DNA of 37,915 nt from a virus: positions 1 to 37,915 of IMG/VR virus record IMGVR_UViG_3300049479_000067; one strand, written 5' to 3'. Position 1 is the first letter of the stretch; every line of letters starts with the position of its first letter. The notes under the pieces were generated by a model that saw only the letters and a list, made by a program, of their open reading frames with translations, searched no databases and was not told the origin of the DNA. The translations under genes and the position numbers were made by a program. This document shows positions 24,385 to 31,432 of the stretch, piece after piece.

Positions 24385-25043
24385 TGGCCTTGCCGGTGGC
24401 TGCGCAGGTCACCGGCGACCTCAACACGAACAGCGGCAACAACGACAGCACGATCGGCTCGAACAACAACGAGACAACGACGAACTATAACGGCGCGGGG
24501 AGCGCGCCGTTCTCACAGCCCGTGCCGACGGCCGCAGCTCCGACGGTCATGGGAGGCGGCGGCAATGATAGCTGCTTGATCCCGGTGCAGAACGCTTTCC
24601 AGATCTCGATCTTCGGGCGCGCCGAGGGGCGCATGGAGCAGGATCCAGAATGTAACCGGCGCAAGGACGCGCGGCTCCTCGGCACGCCGCAGGAGACCGG
24701 CGGGCTCGGTCTACAGGTCTCGGGGATCTCGATCATGTGCGACAGCCCGGCGGTCTTCCGCGCGATGGCGCTCGCGAGCACGCCGTGCCCGATCTACTCG
24801 ATCGAGACCGGCAAGCTCCTCACCGGGAGAGACGCTTATATGGCCATGCGTTCCCAGCCCTCGATTTATGTGGTAGGATACGGGCGCGACCCGGCCTTCT
24901 GGGACGCGTTCCTTATGATGGGCGAGGAGCTCCCAGATGTCCTACCTCAAGAGAATAGCGGTCCTCTTTTGTCTGAACGCTTCCGCCGTTCACGCAGATC
25001 CGACGATGACGGCGCTACAGGGATCAGCGCAGACAATCCTTGA
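24384..25043 (+). CDS. Hypothetical, probably exported protein, Asn/Gly/Thr-rich N-terminus
   Basis: I place the start at ATG 24384, coupled to the lipoprotein stop; it gives 219 aa. The start is uncertain: MALPVAAQ looks like the end of a signal peptide, and the codons before it in frame (ALLGLL) would complete one but offer only CTG starts. After the cleavage-like site comes a low-complexity segment (NTNSGNNDSTIGSNNNETTT). A folded domain with several cysteines follows (NDSCLIPVQNAFQ; DPECNRRKD; SIMCDSP; STPCPIYS). I do not recognise a family. The periplasm or virion are possible locations. Confidence 0.75.
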   Translation: MALPVAAQVTGDLNTNSGNNDSTIGSNNNETTTNYNGAGSAPFSQPVPTAAAPTVMGGGGNDSCLIPVQNAFQISIFGRAEGRMEQDPECNRRKDARLLGTPQETGGLGLQVSGISIMCDSPAVFRAMALASTPCPIYSIETGKLLTGRDAYMAMRSQPSIYVVGYGRDPAFWDAFLMMGEELPDVLPQENSGPLLSERFRRSRRSDDDGATGISADNP

Positions 25044-25686
25044 TCAGCTCTCCGCGTCGCAGGATCTGACCGCAGGCGCGGTCTACAGCGCCGGTCAGGG
25101 CGACATCCTCGCGCCCGGCGTGATGCAGGACGCCGCGATCACAGAGCAGATGCGGACGGCCTATAACGCCGACATTCAGGCCGTCATCGACGCGACCTAC
25201 TACGACGCGCAGATGCTGTTCGAGGATCAGCACGATCAGGCGATGGCGAACCTCGACACGGCCGTCGACAACCTCGTCGCCGCGACGCTCGTCCTCATGG
25301 AGGTGCAAGCGGTCGCGAACATGGCCGCGAACGCCGATACCGTGCAAGAGCAGCTCGCCTTCCAGACCGTGCTCTCGAGCAACGACATGACGATCAGCGC
25401 GGGCGATGTCAGTTCCTACAACTCGGCCCTCGGTGCGGTGCAGACCTACGCGCGGGACGCGGGCGCGTTCCTCGCTGCATCGCGGAACATCTCGCTCACC
25501 GATCAGACGAACGCCTTCGCGGCCAACGCTGGGACGAGCCTCTACGGCGCGAACGTGGCTTACAACGCGACGGCCGACATCATCAACATCTCGGCCGGAT
25601 CCGCGTTCGGGATCGGCTTCCAAGGCTTCCTCTCGTCGAACGTCGTGACGCTCGAGGAGGTCTACGCCGCCGGGTATGGCTCGTGA
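24937..25686 (+). CDS. Hypothetical secreted protein
   Basis: The protein is 249 aa with a clear signal peptide (SYLKRIAVLFCLNASAVHA, cleavage before DP). The mature part is mostly helical and Ala/Gln/Asp-rich (QAVIDATYYDAQMLFEDQHDQ; AVDNLVAATLVLMEVQAVAN), without cysteines. The gene overlaps the preceding one by 107 bases in another frame, longer than most overlaps here. No family is recognised. Together with its two upstream neighbours it forms a run of exported proteins between tail fibre and lysis genes. Confidence 0.78.
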   Translation: MSYLKRIAVLFCLNASAVHADPTMTALQGSAQTILDQLSASQDLTAGAVYSAGQGDILAPGVMQDAAITEQMRTAYNADIQAVIDATYYDAQMLFEDQHDQAMANLDTAVDNLVAATLVLMEVQAVANMAANADTVQEQLAFQTVLSSNDMTISAGDVSSYNSALGAVQTYARDAGAFLAASRNISLTDQTNAFAANAGTSLYGANVAYNATADIINISAGSAFGIGFQGFLSSNVVTLEEVYAAGYGS

Positions 25687-26114
25687 CCGAGGAGCCCGAA
25701 GCCAACGGCCTGCGGATAGCAGGGATCGACGTCAAGGGCTGGTGGCTCGCCGCCGCCCTTCCCGCGCTCTCTGGGATCAGCGGCGCGGTTTATGTCGGCT
25801 ATGACACGGTCAATCGGTTCTGGGCCGTCGAGGAGAGCGTCGAGGGCGTGCTGGGCGTCGAGAGCCGCGTCCAGACCCTCGAGCAGGCGATCCAAGACAA
25901 CGACGTGCGCGGGCTCGCGCCGAAGCTCTCCGCGATCAGCACGCAGATGGGCACGATCCTCGAGCAGCAAAAGGAGCTCCTCGAGCTCCGCTCGCTGGTC
26001 GAGAAGTCGGACGCGGTGACGAGCGGTCTTGCGGGCAAGCTCGAGAAGTATGACGCGGAGATCGAGGATCTCTGGAAGGCAATGGACGATTTAGTAAGGA
26101 ACCCCATGCGATGA
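25683..26114 (+). CDS. Single-pass membrane protein with coiled coil
   Basis: This 143-aa protein starts with GTG overlapping the previous stop (GTGA). A membrane helix at about residues 20-42 (WWLAAALPALSGISGAVYVGY) is followed by a long amphipathic coiled-coil region (RVQTLEQAIQ; ILEQQKELLELRSLVEKS). It lies in the lysis cassette upstream of the holin-like gene. It is an alternative i-spanin candidate or a holin-modulating protein; the sequence does not decide. Confidence 0.8.
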   Translation: MTEEPEANGLRIAGIDVKGWWLAAALPALSGISGAVYVGYDTVNRFWAVEESVEGVLGVESRVQTLEQAIQDNDVRGLAPKLSAISTQMGTILEQQKELLELRSLVEKSDAVTSGLAGKLEKYDAEIEDLWKAMDDLVRNPMR

Positions 26115-26308
26115 TCGAGAAACTAGTTTGGGCGGCGTTCATCGCCGCGATCGCCGGGATCTTCTACCTGTCCGGGGACGGCTTCTACCGATATCCCTGC
26201 ATGGATCCGGCGAATATCGAGACGCCGCAATGCCAACCGCCGATCTGCTCGGCAACCCGGACGTGCCCGTCCGATCTCACAGGAGGCTCAAGCTATGTCA
26301 CGCAATAA
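26111..26308 (+). CDS. Small membrane protein
   Basis: This 65-aa protein has one N-terminal membrane helix (KLVWAAFIAAIAGIFYLSG) and a Cys/Pro-rich C-terminal tail (YPCMDP; ETPQCQPPICS; RTCPSD), with four cysteines that could be disulphide-bonded if periplasmic. It overlaps both neighbours. Function is unknown; its place in the lysis cassette suggests an envelope role. Confidence 0.78.
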   Translation: MIEKLVWAAFIAAIAGIFYLSGDGFYRYPCMDPANIETPQCQPPICSATRTCPSDLTGGSSYVTQ

Positions 26309-26582
26309 GAACGACCCGGAAATGCTCGAGGCGCGCTTGCGCTATTTTATCGGCTGCTCGCTGGTCGTGATCCTCGGGGGCACGATCTTCGCGGTGCTCT
26401 ACTCGCTGGTCTTCATCACGCAGCCGCTCGAGGTCTCGCCGAACGACCAGAAATTCTTTGAGCTCCTCACCCCGCTCGCCTCGTTCATCGTCGGCGCGCT
26501 TGGCGGCGTGATGGCCGCAGGCAACAACCGCAGCAAAGGCGGCAACGATGACGAGCCGCCAAGACAGGAGATGCAAGAATGA
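26295..26582 (+). CDS. Holin-like two-helix membrane protein
   Basis: This 95-aa protein has two predicted membrane helices (CSLVVILGGTIFAVLYSLVF and LASFIVGALGGVMAAG) with charged termini (SRNKNDPEMLEARLR; NNRSKGGNDDEPPRQEMQE). The size, topology and location three genes before the endolysin fit a class II-like holin that would release the lysin. An AGGAGG lies a short way upstream of the ATG. Holin identity is inferred, since holins lack strong motifs. Confidence 0.75.
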   Translation: MSRNKNDPEMLEARLRYFIGCSLVVILGGTIFAVLYSLVFITQPLEVSPNDQKFFELLTPLASFIVGALGGVMAAGNNRSKGGNDDEPPRQEMQE

Positions 26583-26755
26583 TCGGGATGAAGCTGGTCG
26601 GCGCGCTCGTCGGGCGCAAGGTGAAAGAGAAGGCGGTCGAGGCCGTCCTCGATAAGGTGGATCTGCCAGCTCCGATCGAGAAGGCGATCGAGGCGTCCGT
26701 CACCGGCTCCCCTTTGGGGATGCTGGGCAAGCTCGGGAAGGTCTTAAAGAAATGA
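26579..26755 (+). CDS. Small basic amphipathic protein
   Basis: This 58-aa protein has start and stop overlapping its neighbours (ATGA at both ends), indicating a genuine coupled gene. It is Lys/Val/Ala-rich and predicted helical (VGRKVKEKAVEAVLDKVD; GMLGKLGKVLKK), with a Pro-containing break in the middle. There is no signal peptide or convincing membrane helix. It sits between the holin-like and nuclease genes. Function unknown. Confidence 0.75.
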   Translation: MIGMKLVGALVGRKVKEKAVEAVLDKVDLPAPIEKAIEASVTGSPLGMLGKLGKVLKK

Positions 26756-27165
26756 TGCTCCGGGTCGCAGCCGCGCTCGTCGTCCTCGCGGCTCCCGCGC
26801 TCGCGGAGCAATACAAGATCATCCGCGTGATCGACGGCGACACCGTCGAGATCGCGGTCGACTTCTTGCCGGATCCGCTCCCGCCGAAGCTCTCGATCCG
26901 CGTCCTCGGGATCGACACGCCGGAGAAGGCACCGCGCGCTCAGTGCGAGGCGGAGGCCAAGAAAGCGGCGGAGGCGAGCGCGTTCACCAAGAGCGCGGTC
27001 GCGGTGGCGCAGAGCGTCGAGATCCAGATCAAGAGCTGGGACAAATATGGCGGGCGCGTCCTCGGGCACGTCCTCCTTGACGGGCACAGCCTGTCCGAGA
27101 TGCTGATCGGCGCGGGCCTCGCCCGGCCTTACAAAGGCGAGGCCAAGACCTCGTGGTGCGAATAG
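26752..27165 (+). CDS. Secreted thermonuclease (staphylococcal nuclease family)
   Basis: This 137-aa protein has a signal peptide (LRVAAALVVLAAPALA, cleavage before EQ) and an SNase domain. The Ca-binding/active residues are recognisable: VIDGDTVEI (D28, D30), RVLGIDTPE (R50, D55, E58), and YGGRVLGHV (R102). It would cut DNA or RNA in the periplasm or outside the cell. The start overlaps the previous stop. Its place between holin-like and endolysin genes suggests release or action at lysis, for example on leaked nucleic acid or incoming competitor DNA; this is inference. Confidence 0.92.
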   Translation: MMLRVAAALVVLAAPALAEQYKIIRVIDGDTVEIAVDFLPDPLPPKLSIRVLGIDTPEKAPRAQCEAEAKKAAEASAFTKSAVAVAQSVEIQIKSWDKYGGRVLGHVLLDGHSLSEMLIGAGLARPYKGEAKTSWCE

Positions 27166-27175
27166 GAGATAGAGA

Positions 27176-28045
27176 ATGAGCCTGCTAACCGAAGCCCAGC
27201 TTGCGGCGATGATCCCGACGAACAAGGAGATCCCCGGCTGGTGCGCCGCGCTGAACGAGATGCTCCCGAAGTATGAGATCACGACTGACCGGCGGATCTC
27301 CGGGTTCGTGGCCCAGTGCGCGCACGAGAGCGCGGACTTCAAACTCCTCGAGGAGAACCTGAACTATCGAGAGGCGACGCTCCTCAAGGTCTTCCCGCGC
27401 TATTTCGGGCCGGGCAAGCAGAGCGCGGCCGAGTATGCGGGCAAGCCCGAGAAGATCGCGAACTATGTCTACATGGACAAGCACCGTTCGGCCGGTGGCG
27501 CGCTCGGCAATGTGAACGAGGGCGATGGATGGCTGTTCCGGGGCAAAGGGCTCAAGCAGGTCACCGGCCGGGCAAATCACGCGGCCTTTGGCAAGACGAT
27601 CGGCATGACCGCAGAGCAGGCGGCAGAATATCTCCTCACCAAGAAGGGCGCGCTCGAGAGCGCGCTCTGGTTCTGGGGATCTCGGAACCTGAACGCGGTC
27701 GCGGACACCGGCGACGTCGTGAAGCTGACCAAGATCATCAACGGGGGCGACATCGGCCTCGCCGATCGCCAAGCACGCTATGCGAAGGCGATGGCGGTCC
27801 TCGGGGGTAAGGTCGACGCTCCCGCGCCGACTTCGGCCTCTGCGGCCGCTCCTGCGGCGTCTGCGACGCTCCGCGTCGGATCGAAGGGGGATCTGGTGCA
27901 GCGCGTGCAGAAGGCGCTCGGGATCGCTGCGGACGGGGACTTCGGTCCCGGCACCGAGCGCGCAGTCAAGGCGTGGCAACAGGCGAACGGCTTGATAGCG
28001 GACGGGATCGTCGGCCCGAAGACGCTCGCGAAGCTGATCGGCTAA
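27176..28045 (+). CDS. Endolysin: GH19 glycosidase with C-terminal peptidoglycan-binding domain
   Basis: The protein is 289 aa. The N-terminal ~200 residues are a glycoside hydrolase family 19 (chitinase-like lysozyme) domain, with the proposed catalytic acid in AQCAHESADF (E51), a second acidic pair at LLEEN (59-60), and GWLFRGKGLKQVTGR. An Ala/Pro/Ser linker (APTSASAAAPAASA) leads to a PG_binding_1 domain (RVGSKGDLVQRVQKAL; GDFGPGTERAVKAWQ). It degrades cell wall glycan. There is no signal peptide, so it would need the holin. The ATG follows TAGGAGA. Confidence 0.94.
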   Translation: MSLLTEAQLAAMIPTNKEIPGWCAALNEMLPKYEITTDRRISGFVAQCAHESADFKLLEENLNYREATLLKVFPRYFGPGKQSAAEYAGKPEKIANYVYMDKHRSAGGALGNVNEGDGWLFRGKGLKQVTGRANHAAFGKTIGMTAEQAAEYLLTKKGALESALWFWGSRNLNAVADTGDVVKLTKIINGGDIGLADRQARYAKAMAVLGGKVDAPAPTSASAAAPAASATLRVGSKGDLVQRVQKALGIAADGDFGPGTERAVKAWQQANGLIADGIVGPKTLAKLIG

Positions 28046-28052
28046 CGATGAA

Positions 28053-28077
28053 GGCTCCCGGGGTCTCCCCGGGAGCC
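28053..28077. terminator. Hairpin between convergent transcription units
   Basis: A perfect 11-bp GC-rich stem (28053-28063 with 28067-28077, loop TCT) lies between the endolysin stop and the last minus-strand gene. There is no clear T-tract on either side. Its position makes it a likely bidirectional terminator or roadblock where late and early transcription meet. Confidence 0.75.
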
Positions 28078-28086
28078 GGACCAGCC

Positions 28087-28254
28087 TCACGAGCTGGTGG
28101 TCTCTTGCAGCATCTCGGCCAGCGCGCGGATCTGGTCCGCCTTGGCCTTCGGGACGACCACCTCGACCCGGATCATGCCTCGAGCCTCGAGCTCGGCGCG
28201 CTCTGCGCGCTTGCGCTCTCGGTCCCTGCGGCGGCGCTCTTGGATCTTGTCCAT
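28087..28254 (-). CDS. Small basic protein, distal early operon
   Basis: This 55-aa protein reads from the ATG at 28254, which overlaps the upstream stop (ATGA). The N-terminal half is extremely Arg/Glu-rich and helical (QERRRRDRERKRAERA). The C-terminal half (MIRVEVVVPKAKADQIRALA) resembles the strand-helix pattern of ribbon-helix-helix-like small proteins. It may bind nucleic acid; no firm family. Confidence 0.75.
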   Translation of the reverse strand: MDKIQERRRRDRERKRAERAELEARGMIRVEVVVPKAKADQIRALAEMLQETTSS

Positions 28255-28595
28255 CACCGCACCTCGTGGATCAGACCCGCGCAGGCGTCGATCAAGTCGT
28301 CGGAGAGCGCCGGGTGACGCTGGATCAGGTCGTCGAAGGTCGAGGTGATCTTGGCCTCGACGATCGCGAGCTCGGCGTCGGACATGCCACCGGAACGCGC
28401 GTCCTTGGCCTCTTGGTGCGCCTCGTCGATCCGCGCCTCTGCATCGTCGAGGATGTGGCGGATGTAGTCGATCAGCGAGCCCAGATCGTGCGCCTCGAGG
28501 ATCCCGCGATCGCGGATGTCCTCGAGCAGCGCGTCGCGCTCGGCGGGCGACCCGTAAAGCGCGGGCAGGTGATAGATCAGCGGGACGATCTTCAT
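28254..28595 (-). CDS. Hypothetical acidic protein
   Basis: The protein is 113 aa, acidic and largely helical (AERDALLEDIRDRGILEAHD; IDYIRHILDDAEARIDEAHQ; DDLIQRHPALSDDLIDACAG). No membrane segment or known motif is visible. It overlaps its neighbours at both ends by 4 bases, in the distal early operon driven by the promoter at 29528-29556. Small acidic early proteins often modify host functions, but nothing specific can be stated. Confidence 0.8.
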   Translation of the reverse strand: MKIVPLIYHLPALYGSPAERDALLEDIRDRGILEAHDLGSLIDYIRHILDDAEARIDEAHQEAKDARSGGMSDAELAIVEAKITSTFDDLIQRHPALSDDLIDACAGLIHEVR

Positions 28596-28702
28596 GGCAG
28601 CACCACCAGACCGACATAGGTGATCGCGAAGATGGCGACCGCGCCGAGCGCGGCCTCGATGATGTCGCGCGCCGTGGCGCGCCGGAAGATTTCTTTCAGC
28701 AT
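28592..28702 (-). CDS. Very small single-pass membrane protein
   Basis: This 36-codon gene has a good Shine-Dalgarno (AAGGAG, spaced 9) and an ATG at 28702. Its stop overlaps the next start. The product has a charged N-terminus (LKEIFRRATARD) followed by one hydrophobic helix (AALGAVAIFAITYVGLVVLP) reaching the C-terminus. Function is unknown; an inner-membrane early protein such as a superinfection or inhibition factor is one possibility. Confidence 0.72.
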   Translation of the reverse strand: MLKEIFRRATARDIIEAALGAVAIFAITYVGLVVLP

Positions 28703-28706
28703 GGTC

Positions 28707-29168
28707 TCAGGCTCCTTTTTTCGCGCACTCCGGCCCAATGCCGGAGATGATGCTTTCGGGGGTGGTCAACTTGCGGCCGCAGGCGCAGCAGCGGCCCTCG
28801 TGGAAGATCGAGAGCTGCTCGGGGATCCGAGCGCCGGAGAGCTGCGCGAGCGTCCACGAGAGCGCCTTGAAGCTCTTGGCACCGGGCAGGCCCTTAGATC
28901 CGGCGATCAACGTCCCGCGATCGGCGCGGGGGATGAACCCGAGGTATTGATAATCCGTCTCGTTGCTCGGACCGGAGAGGACCGAGACGAAGAAGGGCGA
29001 GGTCTCGTCCTTCTGGCGGATCTTGTAGGTAAAGCGCGTGCTGGTCTTCTCGCTGCGAAGCGTGAAGATCGCGTTTCCGCCGAACATGAAGCGGAGAGCG
29101 TCGTTCGCGCTCTCGAGCGCGCCGGGGACGCGCTCGGGGATCTGGGTGGGCTCGAAGTGCTCGATCAT
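28707..29168 (-). CDS. DUF6011-like protein with C-terminal CxxC zinc-like motif
   Basis: This 153-aa protein ends in EGRCCACGRKLTTPESIISG-IGPEC, the signature of DUF6011-type domains with a cysteine cluster likely to bind zinc. The preceding ~120 residues form a strand-rich domain (AIFTLRSEKTSTRFTYKI; FFVSVLSGPSNETDYQYLG). I chose ATG 29168 because the longer upstream frame runs antiparallel through the previous gene. Such proteins are common in phage early regions; their molecular role is unknown. Confidence 0.85.
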   Translation of the reverse strand: MIEHFEPTQIPERVPGALESANDALRFMFGGNAIFTLRSEKTSTRFTYKIRQKDETSPFFVSVLSGPSNETDYQYLGFIPRADRGTLIAGSKGLPGAKSFKALSWTLAQLSGARIPEQLSIFHEGRCCACGRKLTTPESIISGIGPECAKKGA

Positions 29169-29179
29169 GGCCGGGCTCT

Positions 29180-29491
29180 TCACGCTGCGCGCTTCTGGGG
29201 CAGAACGCAGTAGGCGTCGACCTCGGCGTCCCAGCGCACCGGCGCGCAGACGCTGGTCGGGCCTTGCCAGAAGCGGCGGTCGACGGTCGCGATGACGCCG
29301 AGCGACTTGTCGGCGCGGGCCAAAAAGCGCGCTTTGACAGCAGCGGCCAGCCCGCGCGCCTCGGCCTCGGTCTTGAAGCGCGCGACGTGAACGGCGCGCT
29401 CGAACATGTCCTCCATCATGGGGCGGAAGGTAATCGTCACCGAATAGGTCCAATCGGCGTTGCGCTGGATGTCGATCCCGAAGTCTTTCAT
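29180..29491 (-). CDS. Hypothetical protein, first gene of distal early operon
   Basis: This 103-aa protein starts at ATG 29491 behind the recurrent leader AAGGAGACCTGCC, about 30 bases downstream of the promoter at 29528-29556. It is mixed alpha/beta (WTYSVTITFRPMMEDMFERA; TEAEARGLAAAVKARFLARA) with a basic C-terminus. A longer frame to 29569 would cross the promoter and is rejected. No family is recognised; it is likely made early. Confidence 0.83.
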   Translation of the reverse strand: MKDFGIDIQRNADWTYSVTITFRPMMEDMFERAVHVARFKTEAEARGLAAAVKARFLARADKSLGVIATVDRRFWQGPTSVCAPVRWDAEVDAYCVLPQKRAA

Positions 29492-29527
29492 GGCAGGTCT
29501 CCTTGGTTGGTGGGGGTCGTGGACCTT

Positions 29528-29565
29528 GATATAGGACCGGTCCTCGAGGAGTTCAAGGACCGGTC
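29528..29565 (-). promoter_or_regulatory. Early promoter P2 with GGACCGGTCC operator palindromes
   Basis: On the minus strand, TTGAAC (29551-29556) and TATATC (29528-29533) are separated by exactly 17 bases. GGACCGGTCC (29534-29543) lies in the spacer next to the -10, and GGACCGGTC (29557-29565) abuts the -35. A 30-base block is identical to the promoter at 36046-36075. It sits between the DNA polymerase stop and the gene starting at 29491. Confidence 0.82.
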
Positions 29566-29575
29566 GCAAAATAAT

Positions 29576-31378
29576 TTAGCCGAGATCCGCCCAGTTCGGG
29601 CCGACGCCGCCCTCGATCAGATTGTCCGTCGGCGCGCCGGGGAAGAAGTCGAGGTATGCTTGGGTCATGTCCTCGGCCATTGCCTGCTTGACGATCTCGG
29701 CCTGATCCTCGAGCGCCTCGTCGATCAGCGCGTCGTGGATCGTCGCGAGGAGCCGCGTGCGATCGCGGTCGAGCTCGCCGGATCCGCGCAGGCGGTCGAG
29801 CGTCGCCTTGTGCCGAGTGATCGCGCGCGCCATGACCGAGAGCGCGGCGCGCTGGACAGGATAGTTCGCGCACTTCGGGAGATCCGCGTTCTTCTTGCCC
29901 AGATAGATCGTCCCGCCGTCGTTCATGGTCAGGAAGCCCGTGCTCTGGGCCTCCTCCTGCATGAGGAAGCGATACGCGAAGGCGCGCGGATACCGAGCCG
30001 CCCAAAAATCGATGTAGCTCTGGGCCTTCTCGAGCGTCGTCCGCATCGTGATCGATAGGCCACCGGCCGCGCTCCCGTAAATGATCCCGAACGAGACCCC
30101 CTTCGCCGCGCTGCGCGCCGTCTTTCCCTCGGGGGTCTTCTTGTCGATCTTGTGCCCAGCGATCACGGCCGCGACCTCCGAATGGACGTCACCGAAGACG
30201 ACGTCGTGCAGGAGCTGGTCGTCGCCGGACAGGAGCGCGAGCACGCGCATCTCGATCGCCGAATAGTCGTATGAGACGAGGAGAGACCCGGGCGGCGCGA
30301 TGAAGCTCTTGCGGACGCGGGTCTGGTCGTCGTCGGACGCGAACAGCTTCTTATCGCGGGGCACTTGTTGCAGGTTCGGACCGGAGCTCGAGAAGCGACA
30401 GGTCCGCGCAGCTCCGACGTTGAAGCGCGCCCGGACCCGGCCGTCGGCCGATCGAGCGGCCGTGTCGATCACGGTCTGGCCGAAGCTCGAGATATATTTC
30501 TGGATCTTGCGATAGCGCGACAGCGCGTCGAGCGCGGTCTCGATCGGCGTCCCGGGAAAGAGCCCGGCCATTTTCGCGAGCGCCTCGCCGGAGATCTCGA
30601 GCTGGTTCGTCTTCTCGGTCTTCGGCCAGACCGAGAGCACGCGATCCGGGAAGATCCGCGAGAAGAAATCCGAGAACTGGGGGTTCGAGTTCAGGTTCGC
30701 GACGTCCTCCTCGGGGATCAGGCTGCGGACTTGCGTCGCGAGCTCGTCCCGGATCTCCTCCCAGCGCCGCACCAGATCCCGGTGGGCGCGTCGGTCGAGC
30801 AGCATCCCGGCCTCCTCCATCTCGATTACGCCGAGCGTCATGTCGTCGAGGAGCTGCGCGGCGCGATCGTGCGCGGCCGTCGTCTTGCCGGTCCAATGCT
30901 GGTAAAGATCGAAGGTGACGTCGGCGTCCTTGATCGCATACTCGAGCTGCGCGTCGGTCAGTTCGGGCGCGGCCCAGTTCGACACCTGCTCGGTCTTCTC
31001 GAGCACCTTCTCGAGATCCCAGAGCACCATGTCGGCGAGCGAGAAGCGTCCGCCCCCCATGCGAGCGCGCCGCAGATGTCCGACGTCGATGATGTCGGGC
31101 GCGGCACCGGCAGCGAGGAACCAGCGCATCTCGAAGCCCGAATTGAAGACGACCCACGGGCCGAGCCCGAGGAACAGACCCGCGCAGGCGGCAAACCCGC
31201 CGGGGATCTGGTCGAAGTCGACGACGCAGCGCAGCTCGTCATTGCGGAGCTGCGCGAGCCGAACGCGGCCGTCGATCGGTCGGAGGGAGGTCGTCTCGAA
31301 GTCGAGCGCGGTCGGCTTCGTGCACAGCGCGAGAGCGCGCCGCAGAGCGGCTTTGTCGAGGATCAGGTCGTAGGTCAT
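29576..31378 (-). CDS. DNA polymerase I-family (family A) replicative polymerase
   Basis: This 600-aa phage replicase has proofreading and polymerase domains. 3'-5' exonuclease motifs: ALDFETT (D26, E28), VFNSGFEM, and EYAIKDADV. Polymerase motif A is SYDYSAIEMR (D371), motif B is KGVSFGIIYG (K426, F430), and motif C is TIHDALI (H548, D549). Motif C has Ala where most family A enzymes have Glu (HDE). The residue equivalent to E. coli position 762 is Phe, a variant reported to be common in virulent rather than temperate phages. No 5'-3' exonuclease domain is present. Confidence 0.95.
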   Translation of the reverse strand: MTYDLILDKAALRRALALCTKPTALDFETTSLRPIDGRVRLAQLRNDELRCVVDFDQIPGGFAACAGLFLGLGPWVVFNSGFEMRWFLAAGAAPDIIDVGHLRRARMGGGRFSLADMVLWDLEKVLEKTEQVSNWAAPELTDAQLEYAIKDADVTFDLYQHWTGKTTAAHDRAAQLLDDMTLGVIEMEEAGMLLDRRAHRDLVRRWEEIRDELATQVRSLIPEEDVANLNSNPQFSDFFSRIFPDRVLSVWPKTEKTNQLEISGEALAKMAGLFPGTPIETALDALSRYRKIQKYISSFGQTVIDTAARSADGRVRARFNVGAARTCRFSSSGPNLQQVPRDKKLFASDDDQTRVRKSFIAPPGSLLVSYDYSAIEMRVLALLSGDDQLLHDVVFGDVHSEVAAVIAGHKIDKKTPEGKTARSAAKGVSFGIIYGSAAGGLSITMRTTLEKAQSYIDFWAARYPRAFAYRFLMQEEAQSTGFLTMNDGGTIYLGKKNADLPKCANYPVQRAALSVMARAITRHKATLDRLRGSGELDRDRTRLLATIHDALIDEALEDQAEIVKQAMAEDMTQAYLDFFPGAPTDNLIEGGVGPNWADLG

Positions 31379-31392
31379 GGGGCAGGTCCAAA

Positions 31393-31424
31393 TAAGGGCA
31401 GAGGGCGCGCAGAACGCGCCCCCT
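31393..31424 (-). other. Intercistronic hairpin upstream of DNA polymerase
   Basis: The 54-bp gap between the 230-aa protein and the polymerase gene holds a 7-bp GC stem (31403-31409 with 31415-31421, 5-nt loop). No U-tract follows it on the minus strand, so it looks like a processing, attenuation or mRNA-stability element rather than a full terminator. Confidence 0.5.
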
Positions 31425-31432
31425 GCGATGCT

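Noticed and set aside
28016-28090. Possible attachment site at the convergent hairpin
   Set aside because: No integrase gene, no tRNA-like sequence, and no matching direct repeat elsewhere; a terminator explains the hairpin.
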